Source: DASYPP01 sp036006525 (lineage in GTDB: Bacteria > Gemmatimonadota > Gemmatimonadetes > Gemmatimonadales > GWC2-71-9). Taken from it: a stretch of DNA of 64,000 nucleotides. The stretch covers positions 1-64,000 of the forward strand of contig DASYPP010000047.1 of assembly GCA_036006525.1 (NCBI GenBank). The letters run 5' to 3'. Below the pieces are notes generated by a model. It ran no database searches, was not told where the DNA came from, and saw only the letters and a list, made by a program, of their open reading frames with translations. Each line of letters begins with the position of its first letter. Positions within the stretch are counted from its first letter, which is position 1. Below, in pieces: positions 1 through 9,175 of this stretch. A program made the position numbers and the translations under genes.

Positions 1-118
1 GTTCCTGGGCCCGCCGTATGGCCTTCAGGTAATCCGGCTCGTCATTCGACACGACCAACACTCCATGCTGCAGGTAGGGGCAGCAGTATAAGCGGGGTGC
101 GCGGTAGAGTAAAAGCAC
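1..118 (-). CDS. Partial CDS at window edge, function unknown
   Basis: An open leftward frame starts at a GTG at 118 and runs off the window edge. It reads MLLLYRAPRLYCCPYLQHG and continues into VLVVSNDEPDYLKAIRRAQ. GTG codons further in, at the VLVV segment, are alternative starts. A GAGG stretch lies about 10 bases upstream of the 118 GTG on this strand. Only about 39 codons are visible, so no family can be named. The gene would be divergent from the DoxX gene. The call rests on protein-like composition of the open frame alone. Confidence 0.35.
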   Translation of the reverse strand, partial: MLLLYRAPRLYCCPYLQHGVLVVSNDEPDYLKAIRRAQE

Positions 119-151
119 TAGTTTTCTGCACCTCAGATTCCGGGAGCTTCC

Positions 152-541
152 GTGCGCAAGAATACCGACCTTGCCCTGCTGGTCATCCGGCTGATCCTGG
201 CCGGCCTTCTCCTGCCCCATGGTTACCAGAAGCTCACCGGCTGGGCCGGCGCCCAGGGCTTCTTCGAGAGCCTGAGCCTTCCAGCGCCGAAGCTGGCCCT
301 GATCTTCGCGGCGGTGGCGGAGGTCGGTGGTGGCGTGCTCATCCTGCTCGGTCTCTGGGTGGAAATCGCCGCAGTACTGGTGATGATCGATATGGTCGGC
401 GCCATCGTCTTCGCGGTGAAAGGCGCCGCCTTCGACCTGCTCCGGGGCGGGACCGAGGTCACCATCTTCGCCCTGGCACTGGCGCTGCTCCTCGCGGGGG
501 GCGGCCGGTACGGCCTCGGGCGCAAGGCTGCGGCACTGTGA
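152..541 (+). CDS. DoxX family membrane protein
   Basis: This 129-aa integral membrane protein starts at GTG with a GGGAG ribosome site six bases upstream. It shows the DoxX layout: an N-terminal helix (residues 8-25, ending LLPHGYQKL), then three more hydrophobic helices around 45-62, 68-88 and 100-118. The GYQKLTG segment after helix 1 is typical of DoxX/YphA-like proteins. Family members are small inner-membrane proteins linked in some organisms to thiosulfate:quinone oxidation or redox stress; no substrate can be assigned here. It lies about 90 bases upstream of transketolase on the same strand and could be co-transcribed. Confidence 0.85.
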   Translation: MRKNTDLALLVIRLILAGLLLPHGYQKLTGWAGAQGFFESLSLPAPKLALIFAAVAEVGGGVLILLGLWVEIAAVLVMIDMVGAIVFAVKGAAFDLLRGGTEVTIFALALALLLAGGGRYGLGRKAAAL

Positions 542-632
542 TTTATCTTGACGGGGGCAGTAACTTGATTGCCTTGAACCCGGAGATCGCTTTCTGACCA
601 GTCTCTCTCCCGCCTCCAGCCCCGCGATTCCC

Positions 633-2648
633 GTGGATCCGATCCCCAACGCCCCGCTGGCCCAGCGAAGCATCGACACCATTCGAGTTCTCTCGATGGA
701 CGCGGTCCAGAAGGCCGATTCCGGGCACCCGGGAACGCCGATGGCGCTGGCCCCGGTGGCGTACGTTCTGTGGACCCGCTTCCTTCGCCACAATCCGGCG
801 AACCCGGCGTGGCCTGATCGCGACCGCTTCGTGCTGTCCTGCGGCCACGCCTCTATGCTGCTGTACTCGCTGCTGCACCTGACCGGCTACGACGTCTCGA
901 TGGAAGACCTCAAGCAATTCCGCCAGCTGCATTCACGGACTCCGGGCCACCCGGAGCGGGGCTTTACGGCCGGCGTCGAGGTCACTACCGGACCGCTGGG
1001 CCAGGGCGTCGGCAATTCGGTCGGGCTGGCGATTGCGGAGCGGTTCCTCGCGGCCAGGTTCAATCGCGAAGGGCTGCCCGTGGTCCACCACCGGGTGTGG
1101 ACCCTGGCCAGCGACGGGGACATGATGGAAGGCGTAGCCAGCGAGGCGGCGTCGATCGCCGGTCACCTCCAGCTGGGCAACCTCAAAGTCATCTACGACG
1201 ACAACCACATCACTATTGACGGCCACACCGACATCGCGTTCAGCGAGGATGTCGGCAAGCGGTTTGAAGCCTATGGCTGGCGCGTGCTCCACGTGGACGA
1301 CGGGAATGATCTCGCGGCGCTTACCCAGGCGCTGGAGACCGCTCGGCAGGAAACCCGGAAACCGGTCCTGATTCGGGTCCGCACCATCATTGCCTGGCCG
1401 GCTCCCACCAAGCGCGACACTCCGGAGGCGCACGGCGCACCACTGGGCGAGGAAGAAATCCGCCGTACCAAGGAGATCATGGGCTGGCAGGAGCCGCCGT
1501 TTACGGTTCCGGCCGACGTGCGCGAACACATGCTGGAGGTGAAGGATCGCGGAGAAGATCAGGAAACGGCGTGGAAGACGCTGATGGAGGAGTACAGCCG
1601 GGCGCAGCCCGGCCTAGCGAAAGAGTTTGGCAGCTGGATGGCCGGCGAGTTGCCCCAGGGCTGGATCGATGGGCTACCCGTGTTTTCGCCCAAGGACGGA
1701 AAGCTGGCAACCCGCCAGGCATCGCAGACCGTGCTCAACGCACTGGCGGCGATGATTCCCAACCTGATCGGCGGGTCGGCCGACCTTGCCACCAGTAACG
1801 GGACCATCATCAAGAACGGCGGTGACTTCGAGGCCAACAGCGTAGGCCAGAACCTGCACTTTGGAGTGCGGGAACACGGCATGGGGTCCTGCTGCAATGG
1901 AATTGCCGCCCACGGCGGGATTCGCCCCTTCGCCGGCACCTTCCTCATTTTCTTCGACTACATGAAGCCGGCGATCCGGCTCGCGGCGTTCTCGAAGTTG
2001 CCGGTGATCTTCATCGGCACCCACGATTCGATCGGCCTGGGCGAGGACGGCCCCACCCACCAGCCGATCGAGCAACTGGCAATGCTCCGGGCCATCCCCG
2101 ACCTGGTCACCCTGCGCCCGGCCGATGCCACCGAGACCGTCGAAGCGTGGCGGATCGCGATGGAACGGAAGGAAGCGCCGACGGCCCTGGTGCTCACCCG
2201 GCAGAAACTACCGGTGCTGGACCGGACCCAGCTGGGCGCCGCGGCGGGTGTCCAGCGCGGCGGCTACGTGCTGTACGATCCGCCGGGAACGTTTCAGGCG
2301 ATCCTGATGGCGACCGGCTCGGAAGTGCACCTCGCGCTCGAGTCGGCGAAAAAGCTGCTGGCGGCGGGGACCCGGGTGCGGGTAGTCTCGATTCCGTCCT
2401 GGGAATTGTTCGAGGCCCAGACGGCGGAGTACCGGGAGAGCGTGCTGCCCAGGGCCATGCCGGCCCGGGTGGCCATCGAGGCGGCGTCCGGGTTCGGCTG
2501 GGAGCGTTACCTGGGCCCGGGCGGGGCAATGATCGGCATGACCGGTTTTGGCGCATCCGCTCCGGCGGAAGCCCTGTTTCAGCACTTCGGCTTCACGCCC
2601 GAGCACGTCATCGAAACGGTGAAGAGCGTGATGGAGAAAACCCGATGA
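633..2648 (+). CDS. tkt: Transketolase
   Basis: This 671-aa cytosolic enzyme transfers two-carbon ketol units between sugar phosphates in the non-oxidative pentose phosphate pathway, using thiamine diphosphate and a divalent metal. The length matches the family (about 660-680). Visible features are the thiamine-diphosphate motif ASDGDMMEG followed by an Asn-containing segment (DDNHITIDG), the central pyrimidine-binding domain with GVREHGMG carrying the catalytic Glu, and GEDGPTHQPIEQL. The start is GTG at 633. Its stop overlaps the transaldolase ATG by four bases (ATGA), so the two enzymes of the same pathway are translationally coupled. Confidence 0.97.
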   Translation: MDPIPNAPLAQRSIDTIRVLSMDAVQKADSGHPGTPMALAPVAYVLWTRFLRHNPANPAWPDRDRFVLSCGHASMLLYSLLHLTGYDVSMEDLKQFRQLHSRTPGHPERGFTAGVEVTTGPLGQGVGNSVGLAIAERFLAARFNREGLPVVHHRVWTLASDGDMMEGVASEAASIAGHLQLGNLKVIYDDNHITIDGHTDIAFSEDVGKRFEAYGWRVLHVDDGNDLAALTQALETARQETRKPVLIRVRTIIAWPAPTKRDTPEAHGAPLGEEEIRRTKEIMGWQEPPFTVPADVREHMLEVKDRGEDQETAWKTLMEEYSRAQPGLAKEFGSWMAGELPQGWIDGLPVFSPKDGKLATRQASQTVLNALAAMIPNLIGGSADLATSNGTIIKNGGDFEANSVGQNLHFGVREHGMGSCCNGIAAHGGIRPFAGTFLIFFDYMKPAIRLAAFSKLPVIFIGTHDSIGLGEDGPTHQPIEQLAMLRAIPDLVTLRPADATETVEAWRIAMERKEAPTALVLTRQKLPVLDRTQLGAAAGVQRGGYVLYDPPGTFQAILMATGSEVHLALESAKKLLAAGTRVRVVSIPSWELFEAQTAEYRESVLPRAMPARVAIEAASGFGWERYLGPGGAMIGMTGFGASAPAEALFQHFGFTPEHVIETVKSVMEKTR

Positions 2649-3748
2649 ACAATCCACTGATCCGGTTGGGCGAGCTGGGCCAGAGCCCCTGGTACGACTT
2701 TATCACCCGGGACCTGATCCAGAGCGGCGAATTGAAAACACTGGTTGCCGAGAGCGGGCTCCAGGGCATGACCTCGAACCCGACCATTTTCGAGAAAGCC
2801 ATCGCCGGCAGCGAGCTGTACGACGACGACATCCGCCGGCTCTCGCACGAAGGGCTCAGCACCCAGCAGATTTTCGACGCGCTTTCGGTCGCGGACGTGC
2901 AGGCGGCGTGCGACACGTTCCGTCCACTGTACGACGGGAGCGACGGAAGCCTGGGCCTGGTGTCGATCGAGGTCTCGCCCGACCTGGCGAACGACACAGC
3001 GGGAACCGTCATGGAGGCCCGACGGCTATGGAGCAAGGTGAACCGGCCCAACGTCATGGTGAAGATCCCGGGGACTCCGCAGGGATTACCCGCGATCTTT
3101 CAATGCCTGGCCGAGGGGATCAATATCAATATCACCCTGCTGTTCTCCAATACGCGCTACGAGCAGGTGATCGAGGCCTGGTTCAAGGCGATGGAAGAGC
3201 GGGTCGAGCTGGACCAGCCAATAGACCGGATCCAGTCGGTGGCCAGTTTCTTCGTGAGCCGAGTGGACGGCAAGGTCGATCCGCTGCTGGACGCCAAGGG
3301 TGACCCGGGCAGGCTCCGCGGCACCGCGGCGATCGCCAATGCCTGCCTGGCGTACGCGCTCTTCGAGCAGCGCTTTGCCGGGCCGCGCTGGGAGAAGCTC
3401 CGGGCCCGCGGCGCCAACCTGCAGCGGCCGCTCTGGGCTTCGACCAGCACCAAGGACAAGCGCTATCCCGACATTTATTACGTGGAAGCGTTGATCGCGG
3501 CCCACACCGTCAACACCCTGCCGCCCGCCACCTTCGCCGCATACAAGGATCACGGCCATCCCGAGGTTCGGATTTACGACGGCATCAAGCAGGCCCCGTC
3601 CCAGCTCCAGGCGCTCGCAGCCGCCGGGATCGATCTCGACAAGGTGACAGCCGAGCTGGAGGTGGAAGGCGTGGCGAGCTTCGCCAAGTCGTACAGTTCG
3701 CTGCTGTCCGGGCTGGAATCGAAGGTTGGTGCTCTGGCTGGTGCGTGA
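2645..3748 (+). CDS. tal: Transaldolase
   Basis: This 367-aa enzyme moves the dihydroxyacetone unit of sedoheptulose-7-phosphate to glyceraldehyde-3-phosphate through a lysine Schiff base. The lysine is K140 in NVMVKIPGT. Other family signatures are GMTSNPTIFEKAI near residues 41-53 and a beta-strand segment ININITLLFS. The length is that of the longer (actinobacterial/cyanobacterial-type) transaldolases. The frame is open far upstream inside tkt, but homology begins at MNNPLIRLGELGQSPWYDF, so the ATG at 2645 overlapping the tkt stop is the start. With tkt it forms a two-gene pentose phosphate operon, followed by a repeat hairpin. Confidence 0.97.
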   Translation: MNNPLIRLGELGQSPWYDFITRDLIQSGELKTLVAESGLQGMTSNPTIFEKAIAGSELYDDDIRRLSHEGLSTQQIFDALSVADVQAACDTFRPLYDGSDGSLGLVSIEVSPDLANDTAGTVMEARRLWSKVNRPNVMVKIPGTPQGLPAIFQCLAEGININITLLFSNTRYEQVIEAWFKAMEERVELDQPIDRIQSVASFFVSRVDGKVDPLLDAKGDPGRLRGTAAIANACLAYALFEQRFAGPRWEKLRARGANLQRPLWASTSTKDKRYPDIYYVEALIAAHTVNTLPPATFAAYKDHGHPEVRIYDGIKQAPSQLQALAAAGIDLDKVTAELEVEGVASFAKSYSSLLSGLESKVGALAGA

Positions 3749-3780
3749 GGCTGGCACCTTGTTCCTTTAGGTTCGTCAAT

Positions 3781-3859
3781 CGCGAAAACGCGAATTGAGC
3801 GAAAACGCGAAAGAAAAGCTGAAATAGTTCTTCGCGCTTTCGCTTTTTTCGCGCTTTCG
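3781..3859. repeat. Inverted pair of short-period repeats (GCGAAAACGCGAA type)
   Basis: The left arm (3781-3813) contains GCGAAAACGCGAA twice. The right arm (3831-3859) reads TTCGCGCTTTCGCTTTTTTC and onward, and its reverse complement is the same kind of GCGAAA/GCGCGAA repeat. The arms can fold into a long imperfect hairpin immediately downstream of tal. It may serve as a transcription terminator for the tkt-tal operon. It belongs to a class of mirrored tandem-repeat hairpins seen elsewhere in this window. Confidence 0.6.
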
Positions 3860-3918
3860 TGATCGGCTTGCCGAATTGCTCAATAGCCTGATTGTCAACT
3901 CCGATAACAGACACAATT

Positions 3919-5184
3919 ATGTGGCGCTTCCTGCGCAGCATCTCGCTGACCTGGTGGATCGTGATCTCGATGGTCGTGGGCGTCACCCTCGGCTACCTCG
4001 ACAACGCGGTCTGGACCGAGACCAACCTGGCGTCGTGGTTGTCGCCGCTCTCCACGATCTTCCTCCGGATGATCAAGTCCATCGTGGTACCGCTCATCTT
4101 CGGCAGCCTGGTGGTCGGGGTCGCGGGGCACGGGGACGACATGAAGCGGGTCGGACGGCTGGCGCTCAAGTCGCTCATCTATTTCGAGATTGTGACCACG
4201 ATCGCTCTGGCCGTCGGGCTGCTGGCGGTGAACCTGGTCAAGCCCGGCGTGGGTGTCGTATTGACCGGCTCGACCGACGCCGCCGCCCAGCTGACCGCCA
4301 GCAAGCCTACTCTCGCCAGCGTCCTCGAGCACACGGTGCCCCAAAGCTTCTTCGAGGCGGCTTCGAAAAACGAAGTGCTGCAGGTGGTCTTCTTTTCCAT
4401 TCTCTTTGCCGTGGGCCTCTCCCAGGTCAAGGGCCGCAGCAAAGAGACCATGCTGCATTTCTGCGAGTCCCTCACCGACGTGATGTTCCGATTCACCAAC
4501 ATCGTGATGAAGTTCGCCCCGATCGGCATCGGGGCGGCGATCGCGGTGTCGATCGGCGGTAGCGGGCTGGGCGTGCTCAAGAATCTCGCGGCCCTGGTCC
4601 TGACACTGTACGGCGCGCTCATCGTTTTCCTTCTGGTCGCGCTGGTGCCGGTGACGATCATCGCCCGGGTCCCGGTGAAGAAATTCTGGCGCTACGTTCG
4701 GGAGCCATGGCTCATCGCGTTCTCCACCGCGAGCTCCGAGGCGGCGCTGCCGCTGGCCATGGAGAACATGGAGAAGATGGGCGTTCCGAAACGGATCATC
4801 GCGTTCGTCATCCCCACCGGCTACTCGTTCAACCTGGACGGCTCCACGCTGTACCTCGCGGTCGCCTCGGTGTTCGTGGCGCAGGCGGCCGGGGTGAACA
4901 TGACCATCGGTCACCAGATTCTGATGATGCTGACCCTGATGCTGACCAGCAAGGGGGTGGCGGCGGTTCCCCGGGCATCGCTGGTCATCCTGGCGGCGAC
5001 CCTGGAACAGTTCAAACTGCCGCTGGAGGGTGTGATCGTGATTTTCGCGGTCGATGCCCTGATGGACATGGCGAGAACGTCGGTGAACCTGCTGGGCAAT
5101 TGCCTGGCGTCGGTGGTGATGGCGCGGTGGGAGGGCGATGCGGCGTTGATCGATTCGCCGGCCGAGGTGGCAGTCGTGCGCTGA
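3919..5184 (+). CDS. Dicarboxylate/amino acid:cation symporter (DAACS family)
   Basis: This inner-membrane secondary transporter of about 421 aa belongs to the GltP/DctA type and imports glutamate, aspartate or C4-dicarboxylates with H+ or Na+. The N-terminus (WRFLRSISLTWWIVISMVVG) is a first membrane helix. The conserved re-entrant loop and substrate region is visible as FSTASSEAALPLAMENM, the helix 7 unwound motif as GYSFNLDGSTLY (NMDGT equivalent), and the second loop as TSKGVAAVPRAS. An in-frame TTG at 3892 would add nine residues; ATG 3919 fits the family better. Neither has a clear Shine-Dalgarno sequence. The exact substrate cannot be read from sequence. Confidence 0.93.
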   Translation: MWRFLRSISLTWWIVISMVVGVTLGYLDNAVWTETNLASWLSPLSTIFLRMIKSIVVPLIFGSLVVGVAGHGDDMKRVGRLALKSLIYFEIVTTIALAVGLLAVNLVKPGVGVVLTGSTDAAAQLTASKPTLASVLEHTVPQSFFEAASKNEVLQVVFFSILFAVGLSQVKGRSKETMLHFCESLTDVMFRFTNIVMKFAPIGIGAAIAVSIGGSGLGVLKNLAALVLTLYGALIVFLLVALVPVTIIARVPVKKFWRYVREPWLIAFSTASSEAALPLAMENMEKMGVPKRIIAFVIPTGYSFNLDGSTLYLAVASVFVAQAAGVNMTIGHQILMMLTLMLTSKGVAAVPRASLVILAATLEQFKLPLEGVIVIFAVDALMDMARTSVNLLGNCLASVVMARWEGDAALIDSPAEVAVVR

Positions 5185-5206
5185 GAAAAGGCACACGCTA
5201 CCGCTT

Positions 5207-5286
5207 CAACACGGATAACCTACGATAACAAACGGATCGCATCGTCAGGCCCGGTTAATCCGTTCGTTTCAGTGTATTATCGGTGG
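5207..5286. repeat. Inverted pair of degenerate ACGGATAAC-type repeats
   Basis: Between the convergent symporter and gluQ genes, 5207-5237 has CACGGATAACC, ACGATAAC and AAACGGAT in series. 5258-5286 has ATCCGTTCGTTT and TATTATCGGTGG, which approximate their reverse complement. The core stem is AACGGAT/ATCCGTT. It probably acts as a bidirectional terminator and resembles the other mirrored short-period repeats in the window. Confidence 0.5.
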
Positions 5287-5347
5287 TGAATGGCTTGGCG
5301 CAAGCGAATCTTCCGATCGAGCAGGGTCGATCGGCGCGTTTCGGCGT

Positions 5348-6238
5348 TTATCCGCGTTGCAGCGGTAGCGCCTCCAACCGCCGCAGTATCGAATCCCAAC
5401 CCCCGGATTCTTCCGAGCCGAGAAGACCCACTGAACGCGCCGCCATGGCGATCACCTGCTCCGCCGAGTAACCCGCCGCCCGCAGCTCACGCACCCCGGT
5501 ATCCCGGTTGGATTTGCTGAGCTTGGCGCCGTCGGGCCGGTACAAAAGTGGGTGGTGGAGAAAGGCGGGCGGGACCCGGCGCCCCAGCAGCCGGGCCAGC
5601 GCGATCTGCCTGCCGGTCGAGTTGAGCAGGTCCCGGCCTCGAATCACCAGCGAGATCTCCTGGTCCCGGTCGTCCACCGTCACCGCGAACTGGTAGGTCC
5701 AGTTTCCCCGCCGGTCCCTGATCAGCAGGTCGCCACATTGGTCGGCTGGTCGTTGGACCTGGGCACCCAGCAGGATATCGTCGAACCGCACCACGCTATC
5801 ATCCAGCCGCACCCGCAAACTCAGCCCCGGCTCCCAGGCCAGATTTCGCTCCCGGCAGCGCCCATCGTAGCGCAATTCCTCGCCCGATGGAGGCTCGGCT
5901 TCCCCGGCCAACTCGCGGCGGGAACAGGAGCAGGCGTACACCAGGGGACCGAGCTGTTCCCGCGCCGCGTGGTAGCGGTCCGCGCGATCGCTTTGCCGAG
6001 TGAGGTCGCCATCGGGCGCCAGGCCGAGCCACTCGAGATCATTCCGGATGGCGGCTTCAAACTCGGGGCGTGCGCGTTGCCGGTCGTGGTCCTCGATGCG
6101 GAGCCGGACTGCGCCGCTGCCCAGCCTCGCTAGGCCCCACACATATACCGCGTTCGCGACATGTCCCAGGTGCAGAAACCCGGTTGGAGCCGGGGCAAAT
6201 CGGGTGACCAGGGGACTCGGCAGCCGGGCAATACTCAC
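5348..6238 (-). CDS. gluQ: Glutamyl-Q tRNA(Asp) synthetase
   Basis: This 296-aa truncated paralogue of glutamyl-tRNA synthetase attaches glutamate to the queuosine base in the anticodon loop of tRNA-Asp. It keeps the catalytic Rossmann fold only: RFAPAPTGFLHLGH (HIGH signature) at the N-terminus and KLSKSN (KMSKS signature) near residue 240. There is no anticodon-binding domain. A zinc-binding set CSCSRRELAG...YDGRC, with the C-x-C...Y...C pattern typical of GluQ, lies around 100-130. Size and zinc pattern separate it from full-length GltX. It implies that the organism makes queuosine-modified tRNA. Confidence 0.94.
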   Translation of the reverse strand: MSIARLPSPLVTRFAPAPTGFLHLGHVANAVYVWGLARLGSGAVRLRIEDHDRQRARPEFEAAIRNDLEWLGLAPDGDLTRQSDRADRYHAAREQLGPLVYACSCSRRELAGEAEPPSGEELRYDGRCRERNLAWEPGLSLRVRLDDSVVRFDDILLGAQVQRPADQCGDLLIRDRRGNWTYQFAVTVDDRDQEISLVIRGRDLLNSTGRQIALARLLGRRVPPAFLHHPLLYRPDGAKLSKSNRDTGVRELRAAGYSAEQVIAMAARSVGLLGSEESGGWDSILRRLEALPLQRG

Positions 6239-6324
6239 GCATCAATCCTCATTCGGATGGACCGGGGGGACAGGCTTCGGCGTACTTCCGTATGTCGTTG
6301 CTTATTGCTAGTTTGCCTCTCCCG

Positions 6325-6396
<72 letters not shown>

Positions 6397-6481
6397 CTTC
6401 CCCGATGTGATCCTCGTCGCAGTGACATGATCGTGACCCAGAGCACGGAATCGGATGCCGAACCCGGTAAGTAATGGGCCC

Positions 6482-7348
6482 ATGAAATCGCAACCACCGG
6501 CTCGCTCAACGACGGTCACGGCTGTCTTGCTGCTCTTGTGCCTCGCGACTTCGGCCGGAATCGCCCAGGTTCCCGACACCACCAAGAAGCCGACGGCGCG
6601 CGACTCGGCGATCGTCGACACGCTCAAGAAGGAAGCCCAGCAGCAAGTCCTGCGCAGCGCACATCAGATCAAGTGGTATGAAGCCGCCGGTGCCGTCGCC
6701 CTCATCGGGGCTTCCACCGTACTCGACCAGCCGATGCGCCGCTATACCCGGGAACACCGCACCCAGACGCTGACCGACCTCTCGAACGGATTCCGGCAGC
6801 AGGGCGAGCCGTACTATTACGCGGGGATCAGTCTCGGCGTCTGGGGCACGGGGGTGGTTTTTCATAGTGCGGCGATTCAGCGCGCCGGGCGGCGGTTGAT
6901 CGTGACGGTCACCGCGGCCGGGCTCATGACCTATGCCACCAAGATGATTACGGGTCGATCCCGACCCAACGAGGATGTTGGAGCCTTCAGCTTTCACCCC
7001 TTCACCACCCTCAAGGATTCTGCGGGGATCGAGGCGCGAGGTTCGTTCCCTTCGGGCCATACCATGGCCGCCTTTGCCGTTGCCACTTCCTTGTCCGGTG
7101 ACATCGACTGGTGGCCCGCGAGCGTGGTGCTGTACACCCTGGCCACGGGAACGGCGTACTCCCGGATCTATGACAACAGGCATTGGTTCAGCGACACGTT
7201 CGCCGGTGCCCTGCTCGGCTTCACCACGGCCAAGATCGTGAACGGTCATTGGAGGATCTTCCACCTGAAGCCCCCGGGGTGGCTGGTCACGCCCACCGGG
7301 GCTCCCGCCCTCCAGTGGAGGGTCCCCCTGCCGCCAATCCGCTATTGA
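6482..7348 (+). CDS. PAP2 superfamily phosphatase, exported
   Basis: This 288-aa protein begins with a signal peptide (MKSQPPARSTTVTAVLLLLC...GIAQ). It carries the three phosphatidic-acid-phosphatase motifs in order: KMITGRSRPNE (motif 1), the central FPSGHTMAAFAVA (motif 2, catalytic His), and SRIYDNRHWFSDTFAGALLG (motif 3, second His and Asp). Such enzymes dephosphorylate undecaprenyl pyrophosphate, phosphatidate or related lipids on the periplasmic face. ATG 6482 is preferred over the in-frame ATG at 6455 because it begins the signal peptide directly. The lipid substrate is not predictable from sequence. Confidence 0.9.
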   Translation: MKSQPPARSTTVTAVLLLLCLATSAGIAQVPDTTKKPTARDSAIVDTLKKEAQQQVLRSAHQIKWYEAAGAVALIGASTVLDQPMRRYTREHRTQTLTDLSNGFRQQGEPYYYAGISLGVWGTGVVFHSAAIQRAGRRLIVTVTAAGLMTYATKMITGRSRPNEDVGAFSFHPFTTLKDSAGIEARGSFPSGHTMAAFAVATSLSGDIDWWPASVVLYTLATGTAYSRIYDNRHWFSDTFAGALLGFTTAKIVNGHWRIFHLKPPGWLVTPTGAPALQWRVPLPPIRY

Positions 7349-7531
7349 GCCAATCAGTTATGCGTCTGATCTAGCCCCGAGGCCGCCCTCGGGGTATACT
7401 TCAGCGATATTGCCAGTCAGGTCCTGCCACTCTGGCTCCACCAAGGCTGTACCCCTCAGGCTCCTGCCAGCCCAGTACGAGGGTCGTCTTCCCGAGCACA
7501 GCCTTTTTTCACCCGCCCCTGGAGTAAGTGC

Positions 7532-9073
7532 ATGCGCCGTTTACGCATCACGATCATCGATTTCACCTGCCGCGGCCCTACCAACACGATCTGGGCTCGC
7601 ATCATGCACCCGAACTACGCCAGCATCATGCCCCAGGTCGTGGGCACCTGGTGTGAACAGGCGGGGCATGAGGTCAACTTCATCGCCTACACCGGATTCG
7701 AAGACCTGCAGAAAGAGGTGGCCGGCGACGCCGACCTGGTGTTCTTCAGCGCGTTCACCCAGGCCGCCCTGCTGACCTATGCCCTGAGCAGCCTCTACCG
7801 CAAGCGGGGCGCCGTCACCGTCCTGGGTGGCCCCCACGCCCGCTGCTACCCGCAGGACGCGGGCAAGTACTTCGACTACGTGCTGGGCTTCACCGACAAG
7901 GCGGTCATTGACGAAGTGCTCCGGGAGTGCGAGCAGCACCGGCCGGAAGGCCGGCAGATGTCCGCCAAGCAGCAGCCGGAGACCATCCCCGGCGTGAAGG
8001 AGCGGTGGCGGTTCATCGAGCAGACCATCGCCAAGGCGCCGTTCTTCAAGATCGTGCCGATGATCGGCAGCCTCGGTTGCCCCTACACCTGCGCCTTCTG
8101 CATCGACTCCACGGTGGACTTCCAGCCCCTGGGCTTCGACCAGATGCGCGAGGATCTTCGCTTCCTGCTCACCAAGATGAAGCGGCCGGTGGTCGGCTGG
8201 CATGACCCGAACTTCGGCGTTCGTTTCGACGACTACATGGGGGCGATCGAAGACGCGGTCCCTCCGGGCAGCATCGATTTCCTCGCCGAGAGCAGCCTCT
8301 CGCTGCTCAACGAAGCCCACCTGAAGCGACTGCAGAAGAACGGCTTCAAGGGAATCCTTCCGGGAATCGAGTCCTGGTACTCGCTGGGCAACAAGACGCG
8401 CACCGGCAAAGCGGCGGGCATGGAGAAAGTCCGCCAGGTGTCGGAGCACGTCAACATGATGCAGCGCTACATCCCGTTCATCCAGACCAATTTCGTGCTC
8501 GGCCTGGACATGGATCATGGCCCCGAGCCGTTCGAGCTCGGCAAGCGGTTCATTGACATGACGCCGGGCGCCTTCCCGGCCTACTCGCTGCTCTCCGCCT
8601 TCGGCCAGGCGGCGCCGCTCAATCTCGAGCTGCAGCGGAGCGGGCGGGTGCTGCCCTTCCCGTTCCACTTCATCAACAATTACCACTCGATGAACGTGAA
8701 GCCGTTGAACTACGGCTGGCGGGAGTTCTACAGCCACGCGATCGACCTCACCAAGTACTCCTTCGCCTGGCCCCGGATCTACAAGCGGTTCCGGGCCAAC
8801 ACCCAGATGTTGCCCCGCATGATGAACGCGCTCCGCGCGGTTTCGGCCGAGGGCTTCGGGCGGATCAAGTACTACTCCACGATCCGCAAACTGCTGGATA
8901 CCGATATCACAGTGCGGCGCTACTTCGAGGGCGAATCCACCGACCTGCCGGAGTTCTACCACCAGCGGATCCGCAACGAACTGGGCGTGTTCTACGACGC
9001 GCTGCCGCCCGGCGCGATCTACCACGATCACCTGGCCTACCTGCATTCGCAGCCGTTGGTGAAACTGGCTTAG
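7532..9073 (+). CDS. B12-binding-domain radical SAM protein
   Basis: This 513-aa enzyme has an N-terminal Rossmann-like region (residues 1-130, containing VTVLGGPHARCYP) typical of the cobalamin-binding domain of class B radical SAM proteins. The 4Fe-4S/SAM motif follows: C183-x3-C187-x2-C190 in LGCPYTCAFC. A C-terminal region extends to residue 513. The canonical DxHxxG B12 motif is not obvious, so cobalamin use is uncertain. Such proteins catalyse methylations or rearrangements in lipid, hopanoid or natural-product pathways. The gene stands alone, starts at ATG after TGGAG, and ends in a strong hairpin. Confidence 0.85.
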   Translation: MRRLRITIIDFTCRGPTNTIWARIMHPNYASIMPQVVGTWCEQAGHEVNFIAYTGFEDLQKEVAGDADLVFFSAFTQAALLTYALSSLYRKRGAVTVLGGPHARCYPQDAGKYFDYVLGFTDKAVIDEVLRECEQHRPEGRQMSAKQQPETIPGVKERWRFIEQTIAKAPFFKIVPMIGSLGCPYTCAFCIDSTVDFQPLGFDQMREDLRFLLTKMKRPVVGWHDPNFGVRFDDYMGAIEDAVPPGSIDFLAESSLSLLNEAHLKRLQKNGFKGILPGIESWYSLGNKTRTGKAAGMEKVRQVSEHVNMMQRYIPFIQTNFVLGLDMDHGPEPFELGKRFIDMTPGAFPAYSLLSAFGQAAPLNLELQRSGRVLPFPFHFINNYHSMNVKPLNYGWREFYSHAIDLTKYSFAWPRIYKRFRANTQMLPRMMNALRAVSAEGFGRIKYYSTIRKLLDTDITVRRYFEGESTDLPEFYHQRIRNELGVFYDALPPGAIYHDHLAYLHSQPLVKLA

Positions 9074-9074
9074 A

Positions 9075-9175
9075 GCTTATGGCTTATGGCGTATGGCGAA
9101 ACGGCCCTCCCGCGATCCAGCGAGAGGGCCGTTTCAGTACTCATCTATTATCTGCAATACGCCATGCGCCAGATG
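9075..9175. terminator. Hairpin terminator region with ATGGCTT-type repeats
   Basis: A perfect 12-bp stem GAAACGGCCCTC (9098-9109) / GAGGGCCGTTTC (9124-9135) lies between convergent genes. It is flanked on the left by the near-heptamer series CTTATGGCTTATGGCGTATGG and on the right by ATACGCCATGCGCC, which is partly complementary. It is the likely terminator of the radical SAM gene, and its outer arms look like a worn copy of the mirrored 7-mer repeat class. Confidence 0.65.

Noticed and set aside
2147..2644. Upstream extension of the transaldolase frame inside transketolase
   Set aside because: The extra 166 residues are a glycine/arginine-rich shadow of tkt; transaldolase homology begins at ATG 2645.
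3895..5196. 433-aa leftward frame opposite the symporter
   Set aside because: His/Arg/Asp-rich composition typical of the antisense of a hydrophobic GC-rich gene; the rightward frame has clear family motifs.
5552..6133. 193-aa rightward frame opposite gluQ
   Set aside because: Shadow of GluQ, which has intact HIGH and KMSKS signatures.
7541..9046. 501-aa leftward frame opposite the radical SAM gene
   Set aside because: Shadow of a gene with an intact CxxxCxxC motif; no start context or domain of its own.
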